From: RGIG3102 sp964525015
GTDB lineage: Bacteria; Bacillota; Clostridia; Oscillospirales; Ruminococcaceae
Direction of reading: 5' to 3'
Length of the DNA: 64,000 bases
Assembly: GCA_964525015.1 (NCBI GenBank)
Contig: CAZGFY010000007.1
Location: forward strand, 1-64,000
Of this stretch, positions 35,930-43,851 are shown in pieces. Under the pieces are notes generated by a model. The model had not been told where the DNA came from, made no database searches, and saw only the letters and a program-made list of their open reading frames with translations. Position 1 is the stretch's first letter. Each line of letters starts with the position of its first letter. The translations under genes and the position numbers were made by a program.

Positions 35930-37312
35930 TTAAAATCTAAAATAAATAAATGGGTTATAGCTAGAATCTACAAGATATGCGATTGATATAAAGAATATAA
36001 AGGTTAAAACAATTCCCATAACTATATTATTATCTTTGTATTTCTCATAAAATTTCATTGGAAGTGTTGTAGATAATAATACACCAATCACAATACTAAT
36101 AATATAGCTAGAGAAATAATAAGTAGCACTAATACCATTAGTAGGGATAAATAATCTAGCAATAAAGGTTTGTAGCATTGATAAATCAGTTATATAAAAT
36201 AGTGCCCAGCCAACTAAGAATGCAAGAATAGTGTAAACTCGTGCAAATATTTTATGCTTTTCTAAAAAAGATAGTAGGAAAGCTTTTTCAATAGCTAAAA
36301 GGATAAAATAATATAGCCCCCAAAGTATAAAGTTCCAATCGGCACCATGCCAAAAACCTGTTAAAAACCACACAACAAGCATATTAAAAACCTGTCTTTT
36401 AAGGCCTTTTCTATTACCACCTAGTGGGATATAAACATACTCTCTAAACCATCCACCTAAAGTCATATGCCATCTTCTCCAAAATTCAGTGATACTTTTT
36501 GAAATATAAGGCAGATTAAAGTTTTGAGGGAAATCAAAGCCAAGCATCTTGCCCAGCCCGATTGCCATTAATGAGTAGCCAGAGAAATCAAAATAAATTT
36601 GAAGTGCATAAGCTATAATTCCAAGCCAAGCAAGTGGAGTTGAGATATTATCAAATCCTAAAAGCTCGATATCCGTCCATAAAGCGCCAACATTATTAGC
36701 AATTAAAACTTTTTTTCCAAGGCCGAATATAAATAGCTTTATCCCTTCGTTTATCCCATCAAGGGTTATTCTATTTTTATTATTATTTAATTTTTCGTTT
36801 ATATCAGTGTATTTAACGATAGGCCCTGCTATTAACTGCGGAAACATTGTTACAAAGGCAGAAAAATTGATAATATTTTTTTCAGCTTTTACCTTACCAC
36901 AGTATACATCAATAGTATATGACATTGTTTGGAAGGTGTAAAAAGAAATGCCAAGTGGCAGAGTGATTTTAAGTAAGTCAAAATCTGTTCCAGCAAAGGT
37001 ATTTAAATTAGTAAGGAAGAAATCGGTGTATTTGAAAAATAAAAGCATTCCTAAATTAAAAACCATAGAAAAAAGCAGTGCAAATTTTCTAATATTTTGT
37101 TTATCAGAATTTTTTTCAATAACCTGTCCACAAGTAAAATCAACTATTGTGCTAGCTAGCATAATAGGAAAGTACTTAACCTCTCCCCAAGAGTAGAATA
37201 TTAAACTGAATATTGTTATTGTAACATTCTTATATTTATATGGAAGAATGTAGTAGAGCAAAAGAACAATAGGCAAAAACCTAAAAATAAAAAATATATT
37301 ACTAAAAACCAA
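35930..37312 (-). CDS. MBOAT family O-acyltransferase (AlgI/DltB-like)
   Basis: 460 aa with about ten to twelve membrane helices. The conserved motifs are RRWHMTLGGWFREYVYIPLG (about residue 280) and the catalytic-His region TGFWHGADWNFILWG. It begins with TTG at 37312 with GAGG 8 nt upstream; MVFSN at the N-terminus matches other family members, supporting this unusual start. It carries an acyl (probably acetyl) group across the membrane for transfer by the DHHW protein onto a cell-surface glycan. Which polymer is modified is unknown, since no polysaccharide genes are nearby. Confidence 0.9.
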   Translation of the reverse strand: MVFSNIFFIFRFLPIVLLLYYILPYKYKNVTITIFSLIFYSWGEVKYFPIMLASTIVDFTCGQVIEKNSDKQNIRKFALLFSMVFNLGMLLFFKYTDFFLTNLNTFAGTDFDLLKITLPLGISFYTFQTMSYTIDVYCGKVKAEKNIINFSAFVTMFPQLIAGPIVKYTDINEKLNNNKNRITLDGINEGIKLFIFGLGKKVLIANNVGALWTDIELLGFDNISTPLAWLGIIAYALQIYFDFSGYSLMAIGLGKMLGFDFPQNFNLPYISKSITEFWRRWHMTLGGWFREYVYIPLGGNRKGLKRQVFNMLVVWFLTGFWHGADWNFILWGLYYFILLAIEKAFLLSFLEKHKIFARVYTILAFLVGWALFYITDLSMLQTFIARLFIPTNGISATYYFSSYIISIVIGVLLSTTLPMKFYEKYKDNNIVMGIVLTFIFFISIAYLVDSSYNPFIYFRF

Positions 37313-37340
37313 AACGGTACCTCACTTAATTTTAATATTT

Positions 37341-37368
37341 AAAAAGACGGAGAAAAAACTCCGTCCTT
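37341..37368 (-). terminator. Terminator after the DUF4358 lipoprotein gene
   Basis: GACGGAG/CTCCGTC stem (37346-37352 with 37359-37365), with a T run on the minus strand. It separates the lipoprotein gene from the MBOAT gene that follows. Confidence 0.75.
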
Positions 37369-37378
37369 TATTATACTA

Positions 37379-37963
37379 TTATTTAAAGAATTCATCAATA
37401 GCTATATCGATATTTTCATAAACTTCATCAATATTTACTTCTGTATTATCAGCTAAATCAACAGCTACAACAAATATAACATAATTACCCTTAGAAACAA
37501 TCCTTGCATTTTCAATTTTTTCAAATAGACTAGGGAAATCAGCAGCGTATAATTCTTGTGAAGATATTAGATAATCTTTATAATCATTTAAAATAGTTTC
37601 AACTTCGCCAGCTTTTCCTTCATTTGCTTCCACAACTAAGTTTATACCAGCACCAGGCTCTAGTTTTAGTATTGTTCCAGCAAATGATTTATATAAAGAT
37701 GAATCTAATCCCATAACCACTAGATTATCTTCAACCATAGCAGCAGTGTAATCATTCATAACATTTGCAGTGTTAATTGCAGCGAGTGCATCATTCACAT
37801 CGTATGGTGAATCTTGAGTGGTTTCTGTTGCATCTTCTGTTTGAGTGCTTTCAGTTGTTGTTTGCGTTGTATCTTCGCTAGTTGTTTCTTCTTCAGAGGA
37901 AGAGCAAGCAGTTAACGTTAAAAGCATAGTAGCCACAAGGCTAAGTGCAATAAATTTTTTCAT
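37379..37963 (-). CDS. DUF4358 lipoprotein
   Basis: 194 aa from the ATG at 37963, which has AAGGAG about 12 nt upstream; a longer frame from 38008 adds an unlikely leader. Lipobox LTLTAC (about Cys20), a Thr/Ser/Glu linker of about 35 residues, then a domain matching DUF4358. Such genes are often found next to MBOAT/DHHW pairs in Firmicutes, as here, which hints at a common surface-modification role; not proven. Confidence 0.75.
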   Translation of the reverse strand: MKKFIALSLVATMLLTLTACSSSEEETTSEDTTQTTTESTQTEDATETTQDSPYDVNDALAAINTANVMNDYTAAMVEDNLVVMGLDSSLYKSFAGTILKLEPGAGINLVVEANEGKAGEVETILNDYKDYLISSQELYAADFPSLFEKIENARIVSKGNYVIFVVAVDLADNTEVNIDEVYENIDIAIDEFFK

Positions 37964-38060
37964 ATATTTAAAGGCTCCTTGAATTTTTGTTATTAATATA
38001 TTTGGCATATTTAATTATAATATGCACAAAATAAGAAATTTGTAAAAAAATAATATTTAA

Positions 38061-38540
38061 TTAGTTTGCATTATTTTCAATTAAGCTTGTTTCACTTTCG
38101 CCTGAGTATGCATTTAGCATAGCTTGAGTAGCTAAAGCTTTAAAGCTATCAGTTGCATCAGTAGCACCAGCCACAACGTCTATACTATCAACTGATTCTC
38201 CAGCTATAAATTGATTAATTAAATCCTGATTGTATTTTGCAGGATATGTACCTATATGGGCAGCTTCCATTTGAGCTTTATAAGATTCATCTTCGCTTTT
38301 TAATTCTCCATCTTCATTAAGAGAATCAAAAACAACTTGTGATAATTCACTATCTGTAACTGTAACTTCGATATAATCTTTCCAGCCAAGAGAGTCGTAA
38401 TCGCTGAATTCAACACGGTAAGTGCCATCTACTAATTCGATTTCTGAAAGCTCAACATTTGAAATATCAGCACCAGCACAGCCAGTTAAAAAAGAAACAG
38501 ATAGTGCAAAAGATGAAACTAAAGTAATAATTTTTTTCAT
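38061..38540 (-). CDS. FMN-binding domain lipoprotein
   Basis: 159 aa. Lipobox FLTGC (Cys21) and an FMN_bind domain with AGATDAT; Thr127 is the expected site of covalent FMN linkage by ApbE. It resembles small extracellular flavin-bearing lipoproteins (PplA-like) that shuttle electrons at the surface. It is divergent from a Gx-transporter gene (38815), a family seen in flavin-based extracellular electron transfer loci. Repeats of the same chemistry occur in the 580-aa reductase at 20640-22382. Confidence 0.82.
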   Translation of the reverse strand: MKKIITLVSSFALSVSFLTGCAGADISNVELSEIELVDGTYRVEFSDYDSLGWKDYIEVTVTDSELSQVVFDSLNEDGELKSEDESYKAQMEAAHIGTYPAKYNQDLINQFIAGESVDSIDVVAGATDATDSFKALATQAMLNAYSGESETSLIENNAN

Positions 38541-38716
38541 AATATAGTAATTCCTTTGTTAGAATATTTTTATTTGTAAATTTAGTGTAAAAAATACACT
38601 GCTAATATTATATATTTTTTAACAAAAAAAGTCAATTTTTTAACAGTGTTTTGTAATAAAAGCGTAACTTTATTACCACAAACTATAATATATAGCACAA
38701 ACAAATGCCGTAAAGC

Positions 38717-38745
38717 TTGACATAATGCCCTAAAAAAATTAAAAT
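38717..38745 (+). promoter_or_regulatory. Promoter for the Gx transporter-groESL unit
   Basis: TTGACA (38717-38722), a 17-bp spacer and TAAAAT (38740-38745). I looked for the CIRCE inverted repeat (TTAGCACTC-N9-GAGTGCTAA) and CtsR heptads between 38541 and 39342 and saw none. Confidence 0.6.
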
Positions 38746-38814
38746 ATTATATAGTTATTATTTTAGCTTAATAAAATAGCTTAAAGAAGAATTTAATAAA
38801 GAATTGAGTGTAAG

Positions 38815-39312
38815 ATGAGAAAAACAAAAAAAATCACAACAATTGCAATGCTTTTTGCATTAGCTATGGTGCTATCGCTTTTTGAGGGGATGATTGTGCC
38901 ATTATTTGCTTTGCCTCCAGGGATAAAACTCGGGCTTGCAAATATAGTTGTTATGTATTGTATGGTTTATATAGGATTTTCAAGTGCATTACAATTAAAT
39001 TTATTAAAGGCAATATTTGTGCTTATAACAAGAACTCCAACATCAGGCTTTTTAAGCCTTTTAGGCGGCGTGTTCTCGCTATTGATAATGGTCTTATTAA
39101 GTAAATTATTAAAAGATAAAATCAACTACTATACTTTATCAGTGTTTGGAGCTTTATTTTTTAATATAGGACAGCTTATAGGTGCATCTATTATATTAAG
39201 CAGCCCTTTTACGATTTATTATCTTCCAGTTTTGGCTGTTTCAGCAGTGGTAACTGGAATTGTCACGGGTGCAATATTAACTGTTGTAATACCAGCATTA
39301 AAAAAGTTTTAA
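38815..39312 (+). CDS. Gx transporter family protein (Hpre_diP_synt_I-like membrane protein)
   Basis: 165 aa with about five membrane helices, the ECF S-component-like fold once called 'heptaprenyl diphosphate synthase component I' (LFEGMIVPLFALPPGIKLGLANIVV; TRTPTSGFLSLLGGVFSLL). Related EetB-like proteins sit in flavin-based electron-transfer loci, often with FMN_bind proteins; an FMN_bind lipoprotein is encoded divergently here. The ribosome site is weak (GAGTG). It lies 30 bp upstream of groES with no terminator between, so groESL is probably in the same transcript. Confidence 0.8.
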   Translation: MRKTKKITTIAMLFALAMVLSLFEGMIVPLFALPPGIKLGLANIVVMYCMVYIGFSSALQLNLLKAIFVLITRTPTSGFLSLLGGVFSLLIMVLLSKLLKDKINYYTLSVFGALFFNIGQLIGASIILSSPFTIYYLPVLAVSAVVTGIVTGAILTVVIPALKKF

Positions 39313-39342
39313 ATTAAATATAATATAAAGGAGTATTAAATT

Positions 39343-39630
39343 ATGAATATCAAGCCATTATTTGATAAGGTGGTTTTAAAACCAGCTAAAAAACAAGAAA
39401 CAAGCAAAAGTGGGATAATATTATCTTCACAAGCTCAAGAAACACCAGACTTTTTAGAAGTTGTTGCTGTTGGAGAGGGTAAAATAATTGATGGAGCATT
39501 AGTTCCAGTTAGCGTTAAAGTTGGAGATAAGGTGCTAATGGCAAAATATACAGGTACACAAGTTAAGCTTGAAAATGATGAATACACAATCGTTTCTCAA
39601 GATGATATTTTAGCAGTTATAGAGGATTAA
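39343..39630 (+). CDS. groES: Co-chaperonin GroES
   Basis: 95 aa, full length. IKPLFDKVVLKP at the N-terminus, a mobile loop with TSKSGIILSSQAQE (about 20-33), and DDILAVIED at the C-terminus. It caps GroEL and assists ATP-driven protein folding. AAAGGAG precedes the ATG. No CIRCE element is visible before it. Confidence 0.96.
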   Translation: MNIKPLFDKVVLKPAKKQETSKSGIILSSQAQETPDFLEVVAVGEGKIIDGALVPVSVKVGDKVLMAKYTGTQVKLENDEYTIVSQDDILAVIED

Positions 39631-39657
39631 TATATAGTATAAAAGGAGAATATTAAA

Positions 39658-41295
39658 ATGGCAAAAAAAATGTTATACGGTCAAGATGCTAGAGAGAGTT
39701 TGCAAAAAGGAATTAACACTCTTGCAGACACAGTTAAAATAACACTGGGTCCAAAAGGGAGAAATGTTGTTTTAGATAGAAAATTCGGTTCACCACTTGT
39801 TACAAACGATGGCGTTACAATTGCAAAAGAAATCGAAGTGCGTGATGCTTTTGAAAATATGGGTGCACAAATGCTACGCGAAGTTGCAACAAGAACAAAC
39901 GATGCAGCAGGTGATGGCACAACAACTGCAACTGTTTTAGCTCAAAGCCTTGTTACAGAAGGAATGAAAAACGTTGCAGCTGGAGCAAATCCTATGGATT
40001 TAAAAAGAGGTATAGCAAAAGCTTGTGAAGTTGCAGTTGGGGCTGTTGTTGAAAATTCACAGGAAGTATTAAGCAGTGAAGATATTAAAAGAGTTGCAAC
40101 TGTTTCAGCTCAAGATGAATATGTTGGCGAATTAATCGCTGATACTATGGAAAAAGTTAGCCGTGAAGGTGTTATCACAATTGAAGAATCAAAAACAGCT
40201 GAAACTTATTCAGAAGTAGTTGAAGGAATGCAATTTGATAGAGGATATATCACGCCATATATGGTTACAGATTCTGAAAAAATGGAAGCTGTTATTGATG
40301 ATGCTTTAATTTTAATCACTGATAAAAAAATCTCATCAATCCAAGAAATTTTACCAATACTTGAAGAAATCGTTCAAACTGGTAAAAAATTAGTTATTAT
40401 AGCAGAAGAAATTGAAGGGGAAGCACTTTCAACAATTATTCTAAATAAAATTAGAGGCACTTTCACTTGCGTGGCTGTTAAAGCGCCTGGATTTGGAGAT
40501 AGAAGAAAAGAAATGCTGCTAGATATAGCTATTTTAACAGATGGTACTGTTGTTAGCGAAGAATTAGGATATGATTTAAAAGAAACAACAACTGCTATGC
40601 TAGGAAGAGCAAGACAGGTTAGAATTAATAAAGAAACAACAACTATCGTTGATGGCGCTGGCGATAAAAAAGAAATTGAAGATAGAGTTATGCAAATTAA
40701 ATCACAAATTGCAACTGCAACTTCTGATTTTGATAAAGAAAAACTTCAAGAACGCCTAGCAAAACTCGCTGGTGGCGTTGCAGTATTAAAAGTTGGTGCT
40801 CCAACAGAAGTTGAAATGAAAGATAAAAAACTAAGAATTGAAGATGCCCTTTCAGCAACAAAAGCAGCAGTTGAAGAAGGAATTGTTGCAGGTGGTGGCA
40901 CTGCTTTAATCAACACTATTCCAAAAGTTAGAGAATTAGTTGACACTCTTTCAGGAGATGAAAAAACAGGGGCTAAAATCCTACTTCGTGCTCTAGAAGA
41001 GCCAGTTCGCCAAATTGCAAAAAATGCAGGACTTGAAGGAAGCGTTATTATAAACGAAATCTTAAAGAAAAACGAAGTGAATTATGGTTTTGATGCTCAA
41101 AATGAAATTTATACTGATATGCTAGTTCAAGGAATAGTAGACCCAACTAAGGTTACTCGTTCGGCACTTCAAAATGCTTCAAGCGTTGCTGCAATGGTGC
41201 TAACAACTGAGGCATTAGTTGCGGATGATGAAACCCCAGAAGAAAAAGCCGCTGCTGCAAGTATGGCAGGAATGGGTGGAATGGGCGGATATTAA
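39658..41295 (+). CDS. groEL: Chaperonin GroEL
   Basis: 545 aa, full length. ATP-site motifs TLGPKGRNVVLD and NDAAGDGTTTATVLAQ, with a C-terminal MAGMGGMGGY tail. It forms the double-ring chaperonin with GroES. AAAGGAG 8-10 nt upstream supports the start, 27 bp after groES. Confidence 0.97.
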   Translation: MAKKMLYGQDARESLQKGINTLADTVKITLGPKGRNVVLDRKFGSPLVTNDGVTIAKEIEVRDAFENMGAQMLREVATRTNDAAGDGTTTATVLAQSLVTEGMKNVAAGANPMDLKRGIAKACEVAVGAVVENSQEVLSSEDIKRVATVSAQDEYVGELIADTMEKVSREGVITIEESKTAETYSEVVEGMQFDRGYITPYMVTDSEKMEAVIDDALILITDKKISSIQEILPILEEIVQTGKKLVIIAEEIEGEALSTIILNKIRGTFTCVAVKAPGFGDRRKEMLLDIAILTDGTVVSEELGYDLKETTTAMLGRARQVRINKETTTIVDGAGDKKEIEDRVMQIKSQIATATSDFDKEKLQERLAKLAGGVAVLKVGAPTEVEMKDKKLRIEDALSATKAAVEEGIVAGGGTALINTIPKVRELVDTLSGDEKTGAKILLRALEEPVRQIAKNAGLEGSVIINEILKKNEVNYGFDAQNEIYTDMLVQGIVDPTKVTRSALQNASSVAAMVLTTEALVADDETPEEKAAAASMAGMGGMGGY

Positions 41296-41360
41296 AAATC
41301 TTTTGATTTTTAATATCCTAGTTTTACTAACAGTAATATTGAAAGAAAAAATAACAAATA

Positions 41361-41406
41361 AAAAGGCTGTACCAAGCGTTAATATATGCAAGGTGTAGCC
41401 TTTTTG
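41361..41406. terminator. Terminator between groEL and the peptidase E gene
   Basis: 13-bp stem with two wobble pairs (41361-41373 with 41392-41404, core AAAAGGCT) flanked by A and T runs; can serve both convergent genes. Confidence 0.78.
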
Positions 41407-41412
41407 TTGTTT

Positions 41413-42099
41413 TTATAAGTATTTATTTAAATTATCATTCAATAGTTCGTGTTTTAATATATTACCATTATCGTTTTTAATAATATAGGCACGGGATTTA
41501 TTATCTGATTTAATAATACTGAATTCACCATCGATTTTAGCTAAGGCTGTATTATCTTCTAAAGCAATGCCGATTTCTTGATTAGTTAACATTTTATCAA
41601 ACGTATGATTTTCAATTTCGTTGTAATGAGGGCAATGGGCAAAGTTTAAAAGGCTTAATCCCAAAAATTGATTAGGATAAAGAAAAGCGCTATAACCCCT
41701 GTTAAACCAGCAAAGTGCTCCAGCACTAAGCCCGGATAAAACAATTCCTTTTTCATAAGCTAATTTTAAAAGATTATTAGTGCCAGTATTTTGCCACACT
41801 TCCATCATTGTATTAACATTCCCGCCACCAACATAGATAATATCAGTGTTTAGAATTTTATCTTTAATTTCATCATAAGATAAATTTTTACTAACTAAAC
41901 ACAAACTATCAACAACACAGTTTAAAGCTGTAAAGTGTTTAGAAACACTCTCGATGTACCCTTGTGCATCACTTGAGGCAGTTGGAATGAATAAGAGTTT
42001 TGGTGTTTCTTTTTTTGCTAAACTGACTATAAATTTATCTATTAAAAGCGTTTCGCCTTTTGCAATTTCGCCACCACCAATAGCAACTATTTTTCCCAT
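41413..42099 (-). CDS. Peptidase E (S51) family protein
   Basis: 228 aa. A class I glutamine amidotransferase-like fold with nucleophile elbow GLSAG (Ser125) and HCPHY after it, and GGG at 91-93 in IIYVGGGN. S51 peptidases cleave N-terminal Asp dipeptides or process cyanophycin-type substrates; the true substrate is unknown. The ribosome site AAAGGA lies about 12 nt upstream. It runs convergent to groEL. Confidence 0.82.
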   Translation of the reverse strand: MGKIVAIGGGEIAKGETLLIDKFIVSLAKKETPKLLFIPTASSDAQGYIESVSKHFTALNCVVDSLCLVSKNLSYDEIKDKILNTDIIYVGGGNVNTMMEVWQNTGTNNLLKLAYEKGIVLSGLSAGALCWFNRGYSAFLYPNQFLGLSLLNFAHCPHYNEIENHTFDKMLTNQEIGIALEDNTALAKIDGEFSIIKSDNKSRAYIIKNDNGNILKHELLNDNLNKYL

Positions 42100-42140
42100 T
42101 TTAATAACCAGTCCTTTCTTTGAGCTTTTTGTTTTTATAA

Positions 42141-42653
42141 TTATAAATATAGCTTATAGCTAAATCCAAGCTTTGTTTTTTCTTGTTTAATAAAGCCAAC
42201 GCTCTCAAACATTTTTTGAGAAGCGATGTTGTGCTCGTAAATCTCTTTGATATGAAGAGAAGAGAGTCCAAGTGATTTTCCGTAATCAATTAAAGAAAGG
42301 ATAACTTTTTTACCTATGCCTTTCCTTTGATAAGATATATCACCTATCACAATTGGCATATCTAACTCTGAAAAAGATACATCACCAATTGGCAAAAACT
42401 CACCATTATCTAATATTTCAATAAAAAATAATTCCATATTTTCGTTAAGATAATTATACATTTGATTTAATTTATCTTTACTATATGGCTTTTTTACACC
42501 ATCAACCATAAAAACCGTATCTAAATTTTGATACCATTTAAGTGCGAAACAATGATTTCCATCGTATTTTCTTAATCTTAAATTATCATCTATTTTTATA
42601 ATTTCAATTTTACATTGATTATCATTCACGCACATATAGTATCTCTCTTTCAT
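42141..42653 (-). CDS. GNAT family N-acetyltransferase
   Basis: 170 aa. The acetyl-CoA-binding motif is YQRKGIGKKVILSLIDYGKSLG (split here: YQRKGIGKKVI and LSLIDYGKSLG, about 118-139), with the late ASQKMFESVGF typical of GNAT enzymes. An alternative ATG at 42635 has AAAGAGAG 8 nt upstream and may be the true start. The substrate cannot be told. It is probably cotranscribed with the peptidase E gene 41 bp downstream. Confidence 0.75.
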   Translation of the reverse strand: MKERYYMCVNDNQCKIEIIKIDDNLRLRKYDGNHCFALKWYQNLDTVFMVDGVKKPYSKDKLNQMYNYLNENMELFFIEILDNGEFLPIGDVSFSELDMPIVIGDISYQRKGIGKKVILSLIDYGKSLGLSSLHIKEIYEHNIASQKMFESVGFIKQEKTKLGFSYKLYL

Positions 42654-42717
42654 ATATCAAATTCAGATAAATTAAACTTATATTTCTTAGGAAAAAGCTT
42701 TTTTAAACCTTTAACAA

Positions 42718-42879
42718 TTAATTTATCTTTTTTAAAAGCAATTTAAATTGCTCTGTTTTAATAAAAATACAAGTAGGACCTGATTTTAAGTCATTAAGCG
42801 AAATATTATTATCTAAAATTATTTCTTTTATAATTTTAGCATTAAGTTTACTTATAATTTTTATCCTTAATATCTATAA
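42718..42879 (-). pseudogene. Possible gene remnant without a standard start
   Basis: Within the 357-bp gap 42654-43010 the minus strand has an open frame of about 53 codons ending in TAA at 42718-42720. It has protein-like composition (SKLNAKIIKEIILDNN, then SLNDLKSGPTCIFIK) and an AAGGA-like site, but no ATG, GTG or TTG; an upstream TAG closes the frame. It may be a decayed gene or a tiny gene with a rare start. Not recognised. Confidence 0.3.
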
Positions 42880-42958
42880 TTTACTTTATACTAATTATAC
42901 AAAAACTAAAAGATATTTTCAAGATGTATAAATTTATGGTAAAATATTAAAAAAGGTG

Positions 42959-42989
42959 TTGACATTAACGCTTCGTAATAGTGTATCTT
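42959..42989 (+). promoter_or_regulatory. MerR-type promoter with 19-bp spacer
   Basis: TTGACA (42959-42964) and TATCTT (42984-42989) are 19 bp apart, the overlong spacing that MerR-family activators correct by twisting DNA. The spacer holds an imperfect dyad (TTAACG CTT CGTAAT). It lies just upstream of the merR-like gene, indicating autoregulation. Confidence 0.7.
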
Positions 42990-43010
42990 TATAAATAGGG
43001 GGTGAAGAAA

Positions 43011-43757
43011 ATGAATTATAAAACAAGTGAAATAGCGAAAATATCAGGAGTTTCATCGAGAACTTTAAGATACTATGATGAGATAAACCTACTAAGACCA
43101 AACAAAGTTGATGCTAATGGATATCGAGTTTACACAGATAATGAAGTAGATAAACTGCAGATGATACTTTTTTATCGTGAAATGGGTATGCCACTTGAAG
43201 AAATAAAAATGCTTATATCTTCAGATAATTTTGATAAAGAAAAGGCATTAGAATCTCATTTAAAAATTTTATATGAGAAGAAAAGTTTGCTTGAAGAAAT
43301 GATTCTAAACGTTACCCAAACAATAAAATCACAGAAAGAAGGTATACAAATGTCAAACAGTGAAAAATTTAAAGGATTAGAATTAATAGCTGAAAATGAA
43401 TCAAAGTATGGAAAAGAGCTAAGAGAAAAATATGGCGATGAAGTTATAAATAAATCTTTTGAAAAAATTAAAAAAGGCAATTTTGATGATATTAAAAAAG
43501 CAACAGAAATATTGAATGATAGCCTAGTAACTGCTTTTAAAACAAATGATGCATCATCTAATGAAGCAGTAATCGCTTGCGATAATCATAAAAATTTACT
43601 ACTGCTCACTTGGCCGGATGGAACTTATTCAAAGGAAAGTCAGCTAGCGTTAGTTGAAAGCTTTACAGAAGATGAAAGATTTACAAGTTATTATGAAAAT
43701 ATAGAAAAAGGCTTGATGGATTTTTTCTATAAGGCAACAAAAAATTATTGCAAATAA
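43011..43757 (+). CDS. MerR-family regulator with TipAS-type C-terminal domain
   Basis: 248 aa from the ATG at 43011 with GGGGGTGA 6 nt upstream; the in-frame GTG at 43002 lies within that site. A winged helix-turn-helix (about 1-70: TSEIAKISGVSSRTLRYYDEI is split as TSEIAKISGVSS and RTLRYYDEI), a coiled-coil dimerisation helix (about 75-115), and an antibiotic/drug-binding TipAS-like domain (about 120-245). TipA-type regulators trap thiopeptides or multidrug ligands. No exporter gene is adjacent, so the target may be its own promoter. Confidence 0.85.
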   Translation: MNYKTSEIAKISGVSSRTLRYYDEINLLRPNKVDANGYRVYTDNEVDKLQMILFYREMGMPLEEIKMLISSDNFDKEKALESHLKILYEKKSLLEEMILNVTQTIKSQKEGIQMSNSEKFKGLELIAENESKYGKELREKYGDEVINKSFEKIKKGNFDDIKKATEILNDSLVTAFKTNDASSNEAVIACDNHKNLLLLTWPDGTYSKESQLALVESFTEDERFTSYYENIEKGLMDFFYKATKNYCK

Positions 43758-43783
43758 AATTGATGAAATATATTATTAAATTA

Positions 43784-43832
43784 AAAAAACACAAATGCTA
43801 ATTTTAAAAAAATCGGCATTTGTGTTTTTTAT
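43784..43832. terminator. Bidirectional terminator between merR-like gene and mscS
   Basis: Perfect 15-bp stem (43784-43798 with 43816-43830, core ACACAAATGC) with A and T runs on both sides. Confidence 0.85.
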
Positions 43833-43851
43833 ATAATTAAAATATAGTTAT

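Noticed and set aside
39313..39342. CIRCE or other heat-shock operator directly before groES
   Set aside because: The gap is only 30 bp and holds just the ribosome site; no such repeat was found further upstream either.
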